The notes under the pieces were generated by a model, which saw only the letters and a program-made list of their open reading frames with translations, made no database searches and had not been told where the DNA came from. Made by a program: the position numbers and the translations under genes. Below, piece by piece: positions 26,772-34,379 of a stretch of DNA of 42,157 nucleotides (position 1 is the first letter of the stretch; each line of letters begins with the position of its first letter). Source of the DNA: an uncultured Alcanivorax sp. (GTDB taxonomy: Bacteria > Pseudomonadota > Gammaproteobacteria > Pseudomonadales > Alcanivoracaceae); NCBI GenBank assembly GCA_913055795.1, contig CAJXLA010000010.1, forward strand, positions 1 through 42,157, given 5' to 3'.

Positions 26772-28439
26772 ATGGCGCAATACATCTTCACGATGGACAA
26801 GGTGGGCAAGGTCGTCCCGCCCAAAAAACAGGTCCTGAAAGACATTTCCCTGTCCTTCTTCCCGGGCGCCAAGATCGGCGTGCTGGGGCTCAACGGCGCG
26901 GGCAAATCCTCGCTGTTGCGCATCATGGCGGGCGTGGACCCGGACTACACCGGCGAGGCCCGGCCCCAGCCGGGCATCAAGATCGGCTATCTGCCCCAGG
27001 AGCCGGAGCTGGACGAGAACAAGAACGTCCAGCAGACCATCGAGGAGTCCCTGGAAGAGGTGCGCAACGCCCAGCAGCGCCTGGAAGAGGTCTATGCCGG
27101 CTATGCCGACGAGGACGCCGACTTCGAGAAGCTGGCCGCGGAACAGCAGAAGCTGGAACAGTTCCTGGACGCCGCCGGCGGCCATGATCTGGAGCGCAAG
27201 CTGGAAATCGCCGCCGACGCGCTGCGCCTGCCGCCCTGGGATCAGCAGGTGAGCTCGCTGTCCGGCGGCGAACGCCGACGCGTGGCGCTGTGCCGGCTGC
27301 TGATGTCGGCGCCGGACATGCTGCTGCTGGACGAGCCCACCAACCATCTGGACGCCGAGTCGGTGGCCTGGCTGGAACGTTTCCTGCACGACTTCCCCGG
27401 CACGGTGGTGGCCGTTACCCACGACCGCTATTTCCTGGACAATTCCTGCGAATGGATCCTGGAACTGGACCGGGGCGAAGGCATTCCCTGGCACGGCAAC
27501 TACAGTTCCTGGCTGGAGCAGAAGGAAAAGCGTTTGGAACACGAGGAGAAAAAGGAAGCCGCCCACCGCAAGACGGTGGAAAAGGAACTGGAATGGGTAC
27601 GCTCCAACCCCAAGGGCCGGCAGAGCAAGAACAAGGCGCGGATCAAGAACTTCGAGGAACTGGCCAGCCAGGAATTCCAGAAGCGCCAGGAAACCCAGGA
27701 GCTGTACATTCCGCCGGGGCCGCGTCTGGGCGACAAGGTCTTCGAGGTGGATCAGGTCACCAAGCAGTACGACGGGCGTGTGCTCTACGAGGATCTCACC
27801 TTCGACGTGCCGCGCGGCGCCATTGTGGGCATCATCGGGCCCAACGGCGTGGGCAAGACCACGCTCTTCCGCATGCTGACCGGCGAGGAAGAACCGGACA
27901 GCGGCGAGGTTCGGGTGGGCGAGACGGTCAAGCTCGCCTATGTGGACCAGAGCCGCGAAGAGCTGGACGGCGACAAGACGGTCTGGGAAGAAGTGTCCGG
28001 CGGCAACGACATCCTCCAGATCGGCAACCACGAAGTGCCCTCGCGCGCCTACCTGGGCCGATTCAACTTCAAAAGCGGCGATCAGCAGAAGAAGGTGAAG
28101 GATCTCTCCGGCGGCGAGCGCAACCGGCTGCATCTGGCCAAGCTGCTGCAACAGGGCGCCAATGTGCTGCTGCTGGACGAGCCCACCAATGATCTGGACG
28201 TGGAGACCCTGCGCGCGCTGGAAGAAGCGCTACTGGCCTTCCCCGGTTGCGCCATTGTCATCTCCCACGACCGGTGGTTCCTGGACCGGGTGTCCACCCA
28301 CATTCTGGCCTTCGAAGACGAGGCGGAAGTGGAATGGTTCGAGGGTACCTACACGGAATTCGAGGAATACCGGCGCAAGAAGCTGGGCGAAGAAGCGCTG
28401 CAGCCGAAGCGCGTCAAGCACAAACGGATCGAGGTGTAG
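26772..28439 (+). CDS. ettA: Energy-dependent translational throttle protein EttA (ABC-F)
   Basis: Ribosome-associated ABC-F ATPase that gates the first elongation cycles according to ADP/ATP ratio. 555 residues with two ABC cassettes. Cassette 1 has Walker A 'GLNGAGKSS' (39-47), signature 'LSGGERRRVAL' and Walker B 'MLLLDEPTNHLD'. The charged linker ('WLEQKEKRLEHEEKKEAAHRKTVEKELEW') follows. Cassette 2 has 'GPNGVGKTT', 'LSGGERNRLHL' and 'VLLLDEPTNDLD'. The N-terminus 'MAQYIFTMDKVGKVVPPKKQ' is diagnostic of EttA. No clear ribosome-binding site is seen before ATG 26772. The stop is 6 nt from the PilZ gene. Confidence 0.96.
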   Translation: MAQYIFTMDKVGKVVPPKKQVLKDISLSFFPGAKIGVLGLNGAGKSSLLRIMAGVDPDYTGEARPQPGIKIGYLPQEPELDENKNVQQTIEESLEEVRNAQQRLEEVYAGYADEDADFEKLAAEQQKLEQFLDAAGGHDLERKLEIAADALRLPPWDQQVSSLSGGERRRVALCRLLMSAPDMLLLDEPTNHLDAESVAWLERFLHDFPGTVVAVTHDRYFLDNSCEWILELDRGEGIPWHGNYSSWLEQKEKRLEHEEKKEAAHRKTVEKELEWVRSNPKGRQSKNKARIKNFEELASQEFQKRQETQELYIPPGPRLGDKVFEVDQVTKQYDGRVLYEDLTFDVPRGAIVGIIGPNGVGKTTLFRMLTGEEEPDSGEVRVGETVKLAYVDQSREELDGDKTVWEEVSGGNDILQIGNHEVPSRAYLGRFNFKSGDQQKKVKDLSGGERNRLHLAKLLQQGANVLLLDEPTNDLDVETLRALEEALLAFPGCAIVISHDRWFLDRVSTHILAFEDEAEVEWFEGTYTEFEEYRRKKLGEEALQPKRVKHKRIEV

Positions 28440-28445
28440 CCATCC

Positions 28446-28811
28446 ATGATGGAACAGCGCCGCTTCGCCCGCTTTGATCTCGACGGCCGCGCCCGGCTCG
28501 AAGTGGCCGGGCGCAACTGGCCCGTGGAAATCATGGATCTCTCGCTCAAGGGCGCCATGGTGCAGAATGCCGCCGTCGAAGCGCGGCAAGGGGACGAATG
28601 TCGGTTCACCCTGGAGCTGGATGACTCGGACATCACCATCCCCTTGGAGGCGCGGATTACCCATGTGCAGGACGACCGGCTGGGCATCGAGTTCACCAAG
28701 GTGGACATGGACGCCATGCAGCATATTCGCCGCATGCTGGAACTGAACGCGGGCCACGAAGACCCCTCCGTGGGCAATATAGCCGATCCGGACGAACCCC
28801 ATGAACAGTGA
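28446..28811 (+). CDS. PilZ-domain protein, predicted c-di-GMP receptor
   Basis: 121 residues forming a single PilZ barrel. Both nucleotide-binding motifs are present: RxxxR as R5-R9 in 'QRRFARF', and D/NxSxxG as D31-G36 in 'MDLSLKGAM'. c-di-GMP binding is therefore likely. It starts 6 nt after ettA and overlaps the sigma-factor gene by 11 nt, so its translation is linked to both. ATG codons at 28446 and 28449 are equivalent starts. A regulatory link between c-di-GMP and the downstream sigma factor is inference from the overlap. Confidence 0.88.
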   Translation: MMEQRRFARFDLDGRARLEVAGRNWPVEIMDLSLKGAMVQNAAVEARQGDECRFTLELDDSDITIPLEARITHVQDDRLGIEFTKVDMDAMQHIRRMLELNAGHEDPSVGNIADPDEPHEQ

Positions 28812-29412
28812 ACTGGAAACCCCGGAATTTCTGGAAAGACTGCAAAACGGTGACCGGCAGGCCTTTTCCCTGCTGGTGGAAACCTATCACCGCCGGCTGG
28901 TGTCCACCGCCCGGGGTCTGCTGCGTTCGGGCGATGCCGAGGACGCGGTTCAAAATGCCTGGATCAAGGCGCACAAGGCCCTGCCGGATTTCGAGGGACG
29001 CAGCCGGTTGCAGACCTGGCTGACCCGGATTGTCATCAACGAAGCCAAGATGCGGCTGCGCGGCGGCGGCCGGGAAGTCACCCTGGATGTGGACGACGAG
29101 GGCCGGGATGCGCTCGCCGACCGTTTCAAGGACGGCGGCGGCTGGGCTCAGCCGCCGGGGCACTGGGGCGTATCCTCACCGGACGACTTGCTGACCAGTG
29201 ATGAGCTGGCCGATTGCATGCGCAAGACCCTGAACGACCTGCCGGAAAAGCAGCGCCTGGTGCTGGAACTGCGGGACATGCAGGGCGAGGAGCTCGACGA
29301 CATCTGTAACAGCCTGGAGGTCAGCGCATCGAATGTACGGGTATTGCTGCATCGGGCGCGGACCCGGCTCTTTGCCCTGGTGGACCATTTTCAGGAGACC
29401 GGTGAATGTTGA
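28801..29412 (+). CDS. ECF-type RNA polymerase sigma factor
   Basis: 203 residues. Sigma-2 region at about 17-85 ('FSLLVETYHRRLVSTARGLL', 'DAEDAVQNAWIKAHKALPDF', 'LQTWLTRIVINEAKMRLR'). Sigma-4 region at about 135-195 ('LNDLPEKQRLVLELRDMQGEELDDICNSL', 'SASNVRVLLHRARTRLF'). The linker between them is longer than average and glycine-rich. It overlaps the PilZ gene by 11 nt and the downstream zinc-finger gene by 7 nt. Its target promoters are not evident; autoregulation could not be shown. Confidence 0.93.
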   Translation: MNSELETPEFLERLQNGDRQAFSLLVETYHRRLVSTARGLLRSGDAEDAVQNAWIKAHKALPDFEGRSRLQTWLTRIVINEAKMRLRGGGREVTLDVDDEGRDALADRFKDGGGWAQPPGHWGVSSPDDLLTSDELADCMRKTLNDLPEKQRLVLELRDMQGEELDDICNSLEVSASNVRVLLHRARTRLFALVDHFQETGEC

Positions 29413-29639
29413 AGTGTAACGAAGTCGTCGAGCGCGCTGACGAGCTGGTGGACGGCACACCACTGTCCTTCCGGCAACGCTGGGCGCTGCGCCTGCACCT
29501 GATGATGTGCCACCACTGCCGCCGTTATGTGCGCCAGCTCCGGCTGCTGGTGCAATCATTGCGGCGGAACCCGGAGCCGGCCTCGGAAGAGGAAGTGGAT
29601 CAGGTCATGCGTCAGATCGAGCAGTCCGAAAGCACCTGA
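29406..29639 (+). CDS. Small zinc-finger protein, likely anti-sigma factor
   Basis: 77 residues with H31-x3-C35-x2-C38 in 'HLMMCHHCRRY', the signature of ZAS-type anti-sigma domains, plus Cys4 near the N-terminus. There is no membrane segment, so if it is an anti-sigma factor it is a soluble one. The start overlaps the sigma gene's stop by 7 nt, the usual arrangement of an ECF sigma factor and its cognate anti-sigma. Family assignment rests on motif and context. Confidence 0.75.
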   Translation: MLKCNEVVERADELVDGTPLSFRQRWALRLHLMMCHHCRRYVRQLRLLVQSLRRNPEPASEEEVDQVMRQIEQSEST

Positions 29640-29710
29640 AAGACGAGCGATTTTCGCGCGCCCGAAAGCACATGCCCTCCGCCGGACCCCTGACTGATGC
29701 GGAGGCAGGC

Positions 29711-30652
29711 ATGAAAAACAAAGTATCCGGACTATTCCTGGCGACACTGCTGTTACCGGCGCTGCCGGCGGCAGCCGTGGAGAAAAACGGTTTTGAACTG
29801 GACGACGCCGCGGTGGCGCCCGACAAGATCATGCAGGGCGGCCCGCCGCGCGACGGCATTCCGGCACTGTCTTCGCCCGAGATGCTCGCCGCCGACGAGG
29901 CGGATTATCTGCGGGACACCGATCAGGTGCTCGGCATCAGCATCAATGGCGAGGCGCGCGCCTATCCCACCCGCATTCTGGTCTGGCATGAAATCGCCAA
30001 TGACACCATTGGTGGACAACCGGTGGCGGTGACCTTTTGTCCGCTTTGCGGCACCGGTGTCGTCTTCTCGCGGAAACTCGATGGACGGGTTCTGGAATTC
30101 GGCGTATCGGGACTGCTGTACAACAGTGACATGCTGCTCTATGACCGCGAGACGGAATCGCTGTTTTCGCAGATCCCGGGCAAGGCCATCAGCGGCACCT
30201 TCAAGGGCAAGAGCCTGGACAAGATTCCGGTTCACCATACCCAGTGGCGCGCCTGGCGCAAGGAACATCCGGACAGCAAGGTCATGTCCCGGAAGACCGG
30301 CTATCAGCGCGATTACGATCGCTACCCCTACCGTGGTTATGAACAGTCGATGCAGCTCATGACCGTGGTGGAACACCGCGACCGCCGGTATCACCCCAAG
30401 GACCTGGTTATCGGCCTGAGCCGGGGCAACGAGGCCCGCGTCTGGCCCTTCCATGAGCTGCAACAAACCGAGGGGCGTTTCCGGGACGAGTTCGACGACA
30501 AAACCGTGACGGTCGAATACAACGACAACACCCAGTCGGCGCGCATCCTGGATGCCCAGGGCGAGCCTCTGCCGGCCACCACAGGCTTCTGGTTTGCCTG
30601 GATGACCTTCTATCCCCATTCCTCCGTTTTTCAGGCCAACCCGGATGACTGA
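29711..30652 (+). CDS. DUF3179-domain secreted protein
   Basis: 313 residues with a signal peptide (MKNKVSGLFLATLLLPALPAAA, cleavage near residue 22). The mature part matches DUF3179, with 'AYPTRILVWHEIANDTIGGQPVAVTFCPLCGTGVVFSR' containing the conserved CPLCGTG, 'SGLLYNSDMLLYDRETESLFSQIPG' and 'MSRKTGYQRDYDRYPY'. The CxxC could bind metal or be redox active; the family has no established function that I know. The start at 29711 is set by GGAGG 5 nt upstream. It follows the sigma/zinc-finger pair after 71 nt and may belong to its regulon, which is inference. Confidence 0.85.
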   Translation: MKNKVSGLFLATLLLPALPAAAVEKNGFELDDAAVAPDKIMQGGPPRDGIPALSSPEMLAADEADYLRDTDQVLGISINGEARAYPTRILVWHEIANDTIGGQPVAVTFCPLCGTGVVFSRKLDGRVLEFGVSGLLYNSDMLLYDRETESLFSQIPGKAISGTFKGKSLDKIPVHHTQWRAWRKEHPDSKVMSRKTGYQRDYDRYPYRGYEQSMQLMTVVEHRDRRYHPKDLVIGLSRGNEARVWPFHELQQTEGRFRDEFDDKTVTVEYNDNTQSARILDAQGEPLPATTGFWFAWMTFYPHSSVFQANPDD

Positions 30653-30742
30653 CGCGCTCAATACCAGGCTCCTTGCCGGGAACGTACCCAGGCGTATGGG
30701 CAGCGGCGTTGCCCCCGTGCCGAGCTGCAGTGAGGCAATCCC

Positions 30743-31450
30743 ATGACGCTGGCACCCGTTCTTTTACTGGCGCTGGCCGCGGGCCTGAGCATTCCCCTGG
30801 GCGCGGGCATCGCCTCGGTCGAAAGGCTGGAAAAGTGGTGCCGGAAAATGGAAATGGACAGTTTCGTGTCCTATTTCGGCGGTGGGGCCCTGCTGGCCGC
30901 AATTGCGCTGGTTCTTCTGCCCCGGGGCCTGGAACAGACCTCCTTGGGCCTGGCGGTCGGCAGCTTTCTCGCGGGTAGCCTGGTTTTCTGGCAGATCAGT
31001 GCGCAACTGGAGCGCCGCCGGAGCAGCGCCTCCAATCTCATGGGCATGCTGCTGGACTTTGTTCCCGAAGCCATGATTCTGGGCGCTGCGGCCAGTCAGG
31101 GATCGGCTACCGCGATGCTGCTGGCGCTTTTCATTGCCCTGCAGAACATGCCCGAGGGGTTTGCCGCGCTGAACGAAATGCGGCAAGCGCGGGTGGCCAA
31201 GACACGCATTCGGGCCACATTCGCACTGGCGCCACTGGCCGGCCCCCTGGCTGCGTGGTTCGGTTACAGCTGCATGGATATGGGCAGCGTCTGGTTGGGC
31301 GGTATCATGTTGTTCTGTAGCGGTGGCATTCTTTATCTGATCTTTCAGGATATAGCGCCGCGCGCCCATCTGCAGCACCGCCATTTCCCGGCTCTGGGCG
31401 CGGTCACCGGGTTTCTCCTGGGCATGACGGGAACCCTGCTGCTGCACTGA
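30743..31450 (+). CDS. ZIP-family metal transporter, divergent
   Basis: 235 residues with about seven to eight hydrophobic segments, as in ZIP zinc/iron transporters. The usual histidine-rich metal-site motifs are altered: the TM4 equivalent reads 'LLDFVPEAMILGAA' (Asp where HNxxDG has His) and the TM5 equivalent reads 'ALQNMPEGFAAL' (Gln where HNxPEG has His). The prolines, glutamates and glycines are kept. Metal specificity is therefore uncertain. GAGG lies 7 nt before ATG 30743. It is 90 nt downstream of the DUF3179 gene. Confidence 0.8.
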   Translation: MTLAPVLLLALAAGLSIPLGAGIASVERLEKWCRKMEMDSFVSYFGGGALLAAIALVLLPRGLEQTSLGLAVGSFLAGSLVFWQISAQLERRRSSASNLMGMLLDFVPEAMILGAAASQGSATAMLLALFIALQNMPEGFAALNEMRQARVAKTRIRATFALAPLAGPLAAWFGYSCMDMGSVWLGGIMLFCSGGILYLIFQDIAPRAHLQHRHFPALGAVTGFLLGMTGTLLLH

Positions 31451-31597
31451 AACCGCCACTCCGGCAAGCGGTGAGATCATCGCGGTGTAACATCGGCCCC
31501 GGGGGTGCATCGATTGTCCAGCTGATAACGGGGATCCAGAGGCCGTGTTTCCCCCGACCTCGGGTTCCCCTATTCGCCAGGAGACAGGAAGACACCC

Positions 31598-31816
31598 ATG
31601 CCCTTGTGGCTGCAATGCGCCCTCGACCGGCGAACCGTGATAACCGCATTCAAGCTCGCCGTTGTGGTGGGCACACTGCTGGTGATCATCAATCAGGGCG
31701 ATGCCGTCTTCGGTGACGCGCATCTGAGCTGGGTCAAGCTGGTTCTGACCTATATGGTTCCTTATGGCGTTTCAACCTATACCAGTGTCAGCAAGGACCT
31801 GAACACACACGCGTAA
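31598..31816 (+). CDS. nrtS: NrtS-like small membrane protein (nitrate/nitrite transporter family)
   Basis: 72 residues with two hydrophobic helices. The pattern 'DRRTVITAFKLAVVVGTLLVIINQGDAVF' followed by 'WVKLVLTYMVPYGVSTYTSV' matches my recollection of NrtS, a short two-helix protein shown to transport nitrate/nitrite in cyanobacteria and widespread in proteobacteria. No nitrate reductase or assimilation gene is adjacent, so the function here rests on sequence resemblance alone. GGAAG lies 6 nt before ATG 31598. The 147 bp upstream hold no other gene. Confidence 0.68.
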   Translation: MPLWLQCALDRRTVITAFKLAVVVGTLLVIINQGDAVFGDAHLSWVKLVLTYMVPYGVSTYTSVSKDLNTHA

Positions 31817-31855
31817 GCTCTCGTTCCGGAAACACGAACAGCATCGAAAGGCAGG

Positions 31856-32920
31856 ATGGTCATGACTTTTTATGGACCCATGGGTACAACAAGACGAGGC
31901 AAGCTCCGGGGGCTTCGCCGTGCACTACCGGTATCGCTGGTCCTGATGGGCCTCGGAGTTCAGGCCCATGGCATGGGGCCCGAGCTGGTACGTTCCGATA
32001 ATCACAACCTCTTCGTTCTGCAGATGGAAAACGACGCTTTCGCCGCTCAGGACGACGGTTATACCAACGGTTTTCGCGCCACCGTCATACCGGGCACCAT
32101 GAAGGCACCGTCCTGGCTCCGGCGCGGCGCGGACTGGCTGACCCCCTTGTCGGACGACAAGACCGGTCCCCGCTCGCCCTGGAGCTGGAGTATCAGTCAG
32201 ACCATGTTCACCCCGAACGAGATCGCGGATCCGGCATTCCCGCCGGACGACCGCGCCTATGCGGGCTGGCTTCAAGCGAGCGCCAGCCTCTTCACGCTGA
32301 CCGAAACCGAGCTGGAGCGTTTCCGGATCTCGGTCGGAACCGTAGGTCCGGCCTCCGGTGCCGAGCAGGCGCAGAAGCAGGTGCACGAGGCCCTCGGCGC
32401 CGAACGGCCCGTGGGCTGGGATCGCCAGCTGCCCAATGAGCCCACCCTGCAACTGTCCTATGATCGCCAGTGGCGCATGATCCGCGAGGGCTCCGGACTG
32501 GTGGTGGAGGCCACGCCCACCTTCGGCACCACCCTGGGCAACGCCCGCGCGGGCGTGGAAGCCGGCGGTTTCGTGCGCATTGGCGACAATATCCCCGTGG
32601 ATTTCGGGCCCCAGCGCATCAATTCCCTGGCCGGCGGCACCGGCTATTACAAGCCCACGCGGGGTTTCGGCTGGTATGTCTATGCCGGCATCGCCGCCCA
32701 CTATGCGCCGCACCTCATCTTCCTGGACGGGAGCCTGACGCAATCGACGCCCGGCATCGAAGTCGAACGGGACCCCTACTTCGGCCAGGCCTATGCCGGT
32801 TTCGCCTGCTATCACGGCCCCACCCGCATCGGCCTGGTGATGCTGGACGAGACCGAACGATTTGAAACCCAGAGCCGGTCCGGGCGCTTCGGCGCGTTGA
32901 CCATTTCGTGGCGGATCTGA
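31856..32920 (+). CDS. LpxR-family outer-membrane lipid A 3'-O-deacylase
   Basis: 354 residues with a signal peptide (basic RRGKLRGLRR, then a hydrophobic stretch ending near 'VQAHG'). The family motif 'MENDAFAAQDDGYTNGFR' carries the conserved Asn-Asp pair and YTNG. 'VGTVGPASGAEQAQKQVHEALG' contains the catalytic His (VHE) and nearby Glu, followed by 'PVGWDRQLPNEP' and 'LSYDRQW'. The barrel ends 'GALTISWRI'. In Salmonella and Helicobacter the enzyme removes the 3'-acyloxyacyl group of lipid A. The ATG at 31862 has better ribosome-binding spacing than the one at 31856; both are possible. A TetR gene with its own promoter follows. Confidence 0.87.
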   Translation: MVMTFYGPMGTTRRGKLRGLRRALPVSLVLMGLGVQAHGMGPELVRSDNHNLFVLQMENDAFAAQDDGYTNGFRATVIPGTMKAPSWLRRGADWLTPLSDDKTGPRSPWSWSISQTMFTPNEIADPAFPPDDRAYAGWLQASASLFTLTETELERFRISVGTVGPASGAEQAQKQVHEALGAERPVGWDRQLPNEPTLQLSYDRQWRMIREGSGLVVEATPTFGTTLGNARAGVEAGGFVRIGDNIPVDFGPQRINSLAGGTGYYKPTRGFGWYVYAGIAAHYAPHLIFLDGSLTQSTPGIEVERDPYFGQAYAGFACYHGPTRIGLVMLDETERFETQSRSGRFGALTISWRI

Positions 32921-32952
32921 TCATGGTTTCCCCATGCAACACGAGCCCGGGC

Positions 32953-32982
32953 TTGACATTTTGGACCTTTTGGTCCCATATT
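32953..32982 (+). promoter_or_regulatory. Promoter of the TetR gene with embedded operator
   Basis: Consensus -35 TTGACA at 32953-32958 and -10 CATATT at 32977-32982, spacer 18. The palindrome GGACC-TTTT-GGTCC (32963-32976) fills the spacer, an ideal position for repression. The same half-sites recur at 33592-33605. Confidence 0.7.
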
Positions 32983-32988
32983 GGCTGT

Positions 32989-33576
32989 ATGTCGGTTGGA
33001 CGCCCCCTGCAATTCGATCCCCGCGCCTCGCTGGAAGGAGCCATGGAAGCCTTCTGGTCCCGGGGTTATGAAGCCACGTCCCTGCAGGATCTGCTGGCGG
33101 CCACCGGGCTGTCCAAGAGCAGCCTGTACCGGGAGTTCGGAGATAAGCAGCAACTCTTCGCGCATTGCCTGGATCATTATTGCCGCCGGCAGGCCGAGGC
33201 CATGCATCAGCGGCTGGAGCATTCCGATTCGGCCCTGGGCTTTATCGAACAGCTTTTCTACAACATCGCGGATACGCCCCGGAACGAGGCGCAGCGGCGC
33301 GGTTGCCTGCTGATGAATACCGCCAGTGAATTCGGGCTGAGCGAACCGGAGATCACCGATCGGGTCGCTTCGGGCAAGGCGGCCTTTGCGCGGGTATTCC
33401 GCGCCGCGGTGGAACGCGCGCAAGGCGAAGGCGATATTCCGGCGGAACGCAACAGCAAGGCGCTGGCGGACTATCTGGTATCGAACATGAGCGGCCTGCG
33501 GAATCTGCTCAAAACGGGCATGGAGCGGCGCGATGCGCGCGCGGTGGTGGCGACCATGCTGGCCGCATTGCGATAA
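32989..33576 (+). CDS. TetR/AcrR-family transcriptional regulator
   Basis: 195 residues. The N-terminal helix-turn-helix 'TSLQDLLAATGLSKSSLYREFGDKQQLF' lies at about 30-57; the ligand-binding helical domain follows, with 'RRGCLLMNTASEFG' typical of the AcuR/YcdC-like group. I chose ATG 32989 (MSVGRPLQFDP) because it fits the family N-terminus and lies just after the promoter; an upstream extension would run through the promoter. It is probably autoregulated through GGACC-N4-GGTCC and also controls the next gene. The inducer is unknown. Cysteine in 'RRGCLL' could sense an electrophile, which is speculation. Confidence 0.88.
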   Translation: MSVGRPLQFDPRASLEGAMEAFWSRGYEATSLQDLLAATGLSKSSLYREFGDKQQLFAHCLDHYCRRQAEAMHQRLEHSDSALGFIEQLFYNIADTPRNEAQRRGCLLMNTASEFGLSEPEITDRVASGKAAFARVFRAAVERAQGEGDIPAERNSKALADYLVSNMSGLRNLLKTGMERRDARAVVATMLAALR

Positions 33577-33591
33577 TTTTTTGCCATTTCG

Positions 33592-33605
33592 GGACCATTC
33601 GGTCC
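33592..33605 (+). promoter_or_regulatory. Second GGACC-N4-GGTCC operator, upstream of the AhpD-like gene
   Basis: GGACC-ATTC-GGTCC, identical half-sites to the TetR promoter operator, 47 nt before the next start codon. TTGCCA at 33581-33586 may be the -35, and TGAATT at 33606-33611 a weak -10. Confidence 0.65.
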
Positions 33606-33652
33606 TGAATTGGCACGGGTTTCATTTCTGCAAACGAAAGGAGGAAATCACC

Positions 33653-34180
33653 ATGGCGAGAATTCCCTACGCCGAAAAGGGCCACGAAGCGGAAGGCGCC
33701 ACGGCCGTGTATCAGCAGCTGGAAAGCGGCATGGGCGTGGTGCCCAATGTGGTCAAGTTGCTGGGCCATTCCGGGCCCGCCACCCAGGTCATGGGCAACA
33801 TGCTGGATGTCTATTTCAACCAGCTGTCCCTGGACGCCAGGACGCGCGAAATCGTCTATCTCACTGTGGCTCGCTATAACGGGTGCGACTATTGCCAGGG
33901 GCACCACGTACCCGCAGGCAAGCAGGCCGGATTGAGCGATAGCCAGATCCAGCAACTGGATGAGTCCGGTTTCGATAGCACGGATTTCACGGACGCCGAG
34001 CGCGCCCTGATCCGCTTTGCCTACGAAACCACGCGCGACGTCAAGGCCTCGGACGCGGCCATGGACGCCATCAAGTCCCATTACGACAACCAGAAAATCG
34101 CGGACATTACCTATGTCGTGGCCAGCGCGAACTTCATTCAGCGCGTGGGCAAGAACCTGGGCGTGGAACTGGAAGGCTGA
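33653..34180 (+). CDS. Carboxymuconolactone decarboxylase / AhpD-like peroxidase-family protein
   Basis: 175 residues of the AhpD-like fold. The catalytic C-x2-C-x3-H is present as C78-C81-H85 in 'NGCDYCQGHHV', with Glu66 in 'DARTREIVYLTVARY', so a thiol-based peroxidase or thiol-disulfide activity is likely. The N-terminus 'MARIPYAEKG' and 'VPNVVKLLGHSGP' are typical of the stand-alone CMD proteins. The strong ribosome-binding site AAAGGAGG lies 8 nt before ATG 33653, so expression should be high when derepressed. It is paired with the TetR gene by operator sequence. A perfect terminator follows at 34317. Confidence 0.87.
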   Translation: MARIPYAEKGHEAEGATAVYQQLESGMGVVPNVVKLLGHSGPATQVMGNMLDVYFNQLSLDARTREIVYLTVARYNGCDYCQGHHVPAGKQAGLSDSQIQQLDESGFDSTDFTDAERALIRFAYETTRDVKASDAAMDAIKSHYDNQKIADITYVVASANFIQRVGKNLGVELEG

Positions 34181-34316
34181 GCGCTCGTGGTGACCCCGGA
34201 AGGCGTCTGCGCATGGACCAGGGACGGTCGCGGCGCATTACGGAGTCACAGGTGCCACGAGCTTCGGCGAGGACCTCGCCGGAACCCCTGAGATTCCGCG
34301 AACCAGTTTCCCCCTG

Positions 34317-34351
34317 CCCGGCAAGTTCTCCCCTGCTTGCCGGGTTTTTTT
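34317..34351 (+). terminator. Rho-independent terminator after the AhpD-like gene
   Basis: Perfect 9-bp stem CCCGGCAAG/CTTGCCGGG, 10-nt loop, followed by seven T. The 136 bp between the stop codon and the stem contain nothing I can support. Confidence 0.9.
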
Positions 34352-34379
34352 ATGAGAGTCCAGCATTGAACGAAGGTTG

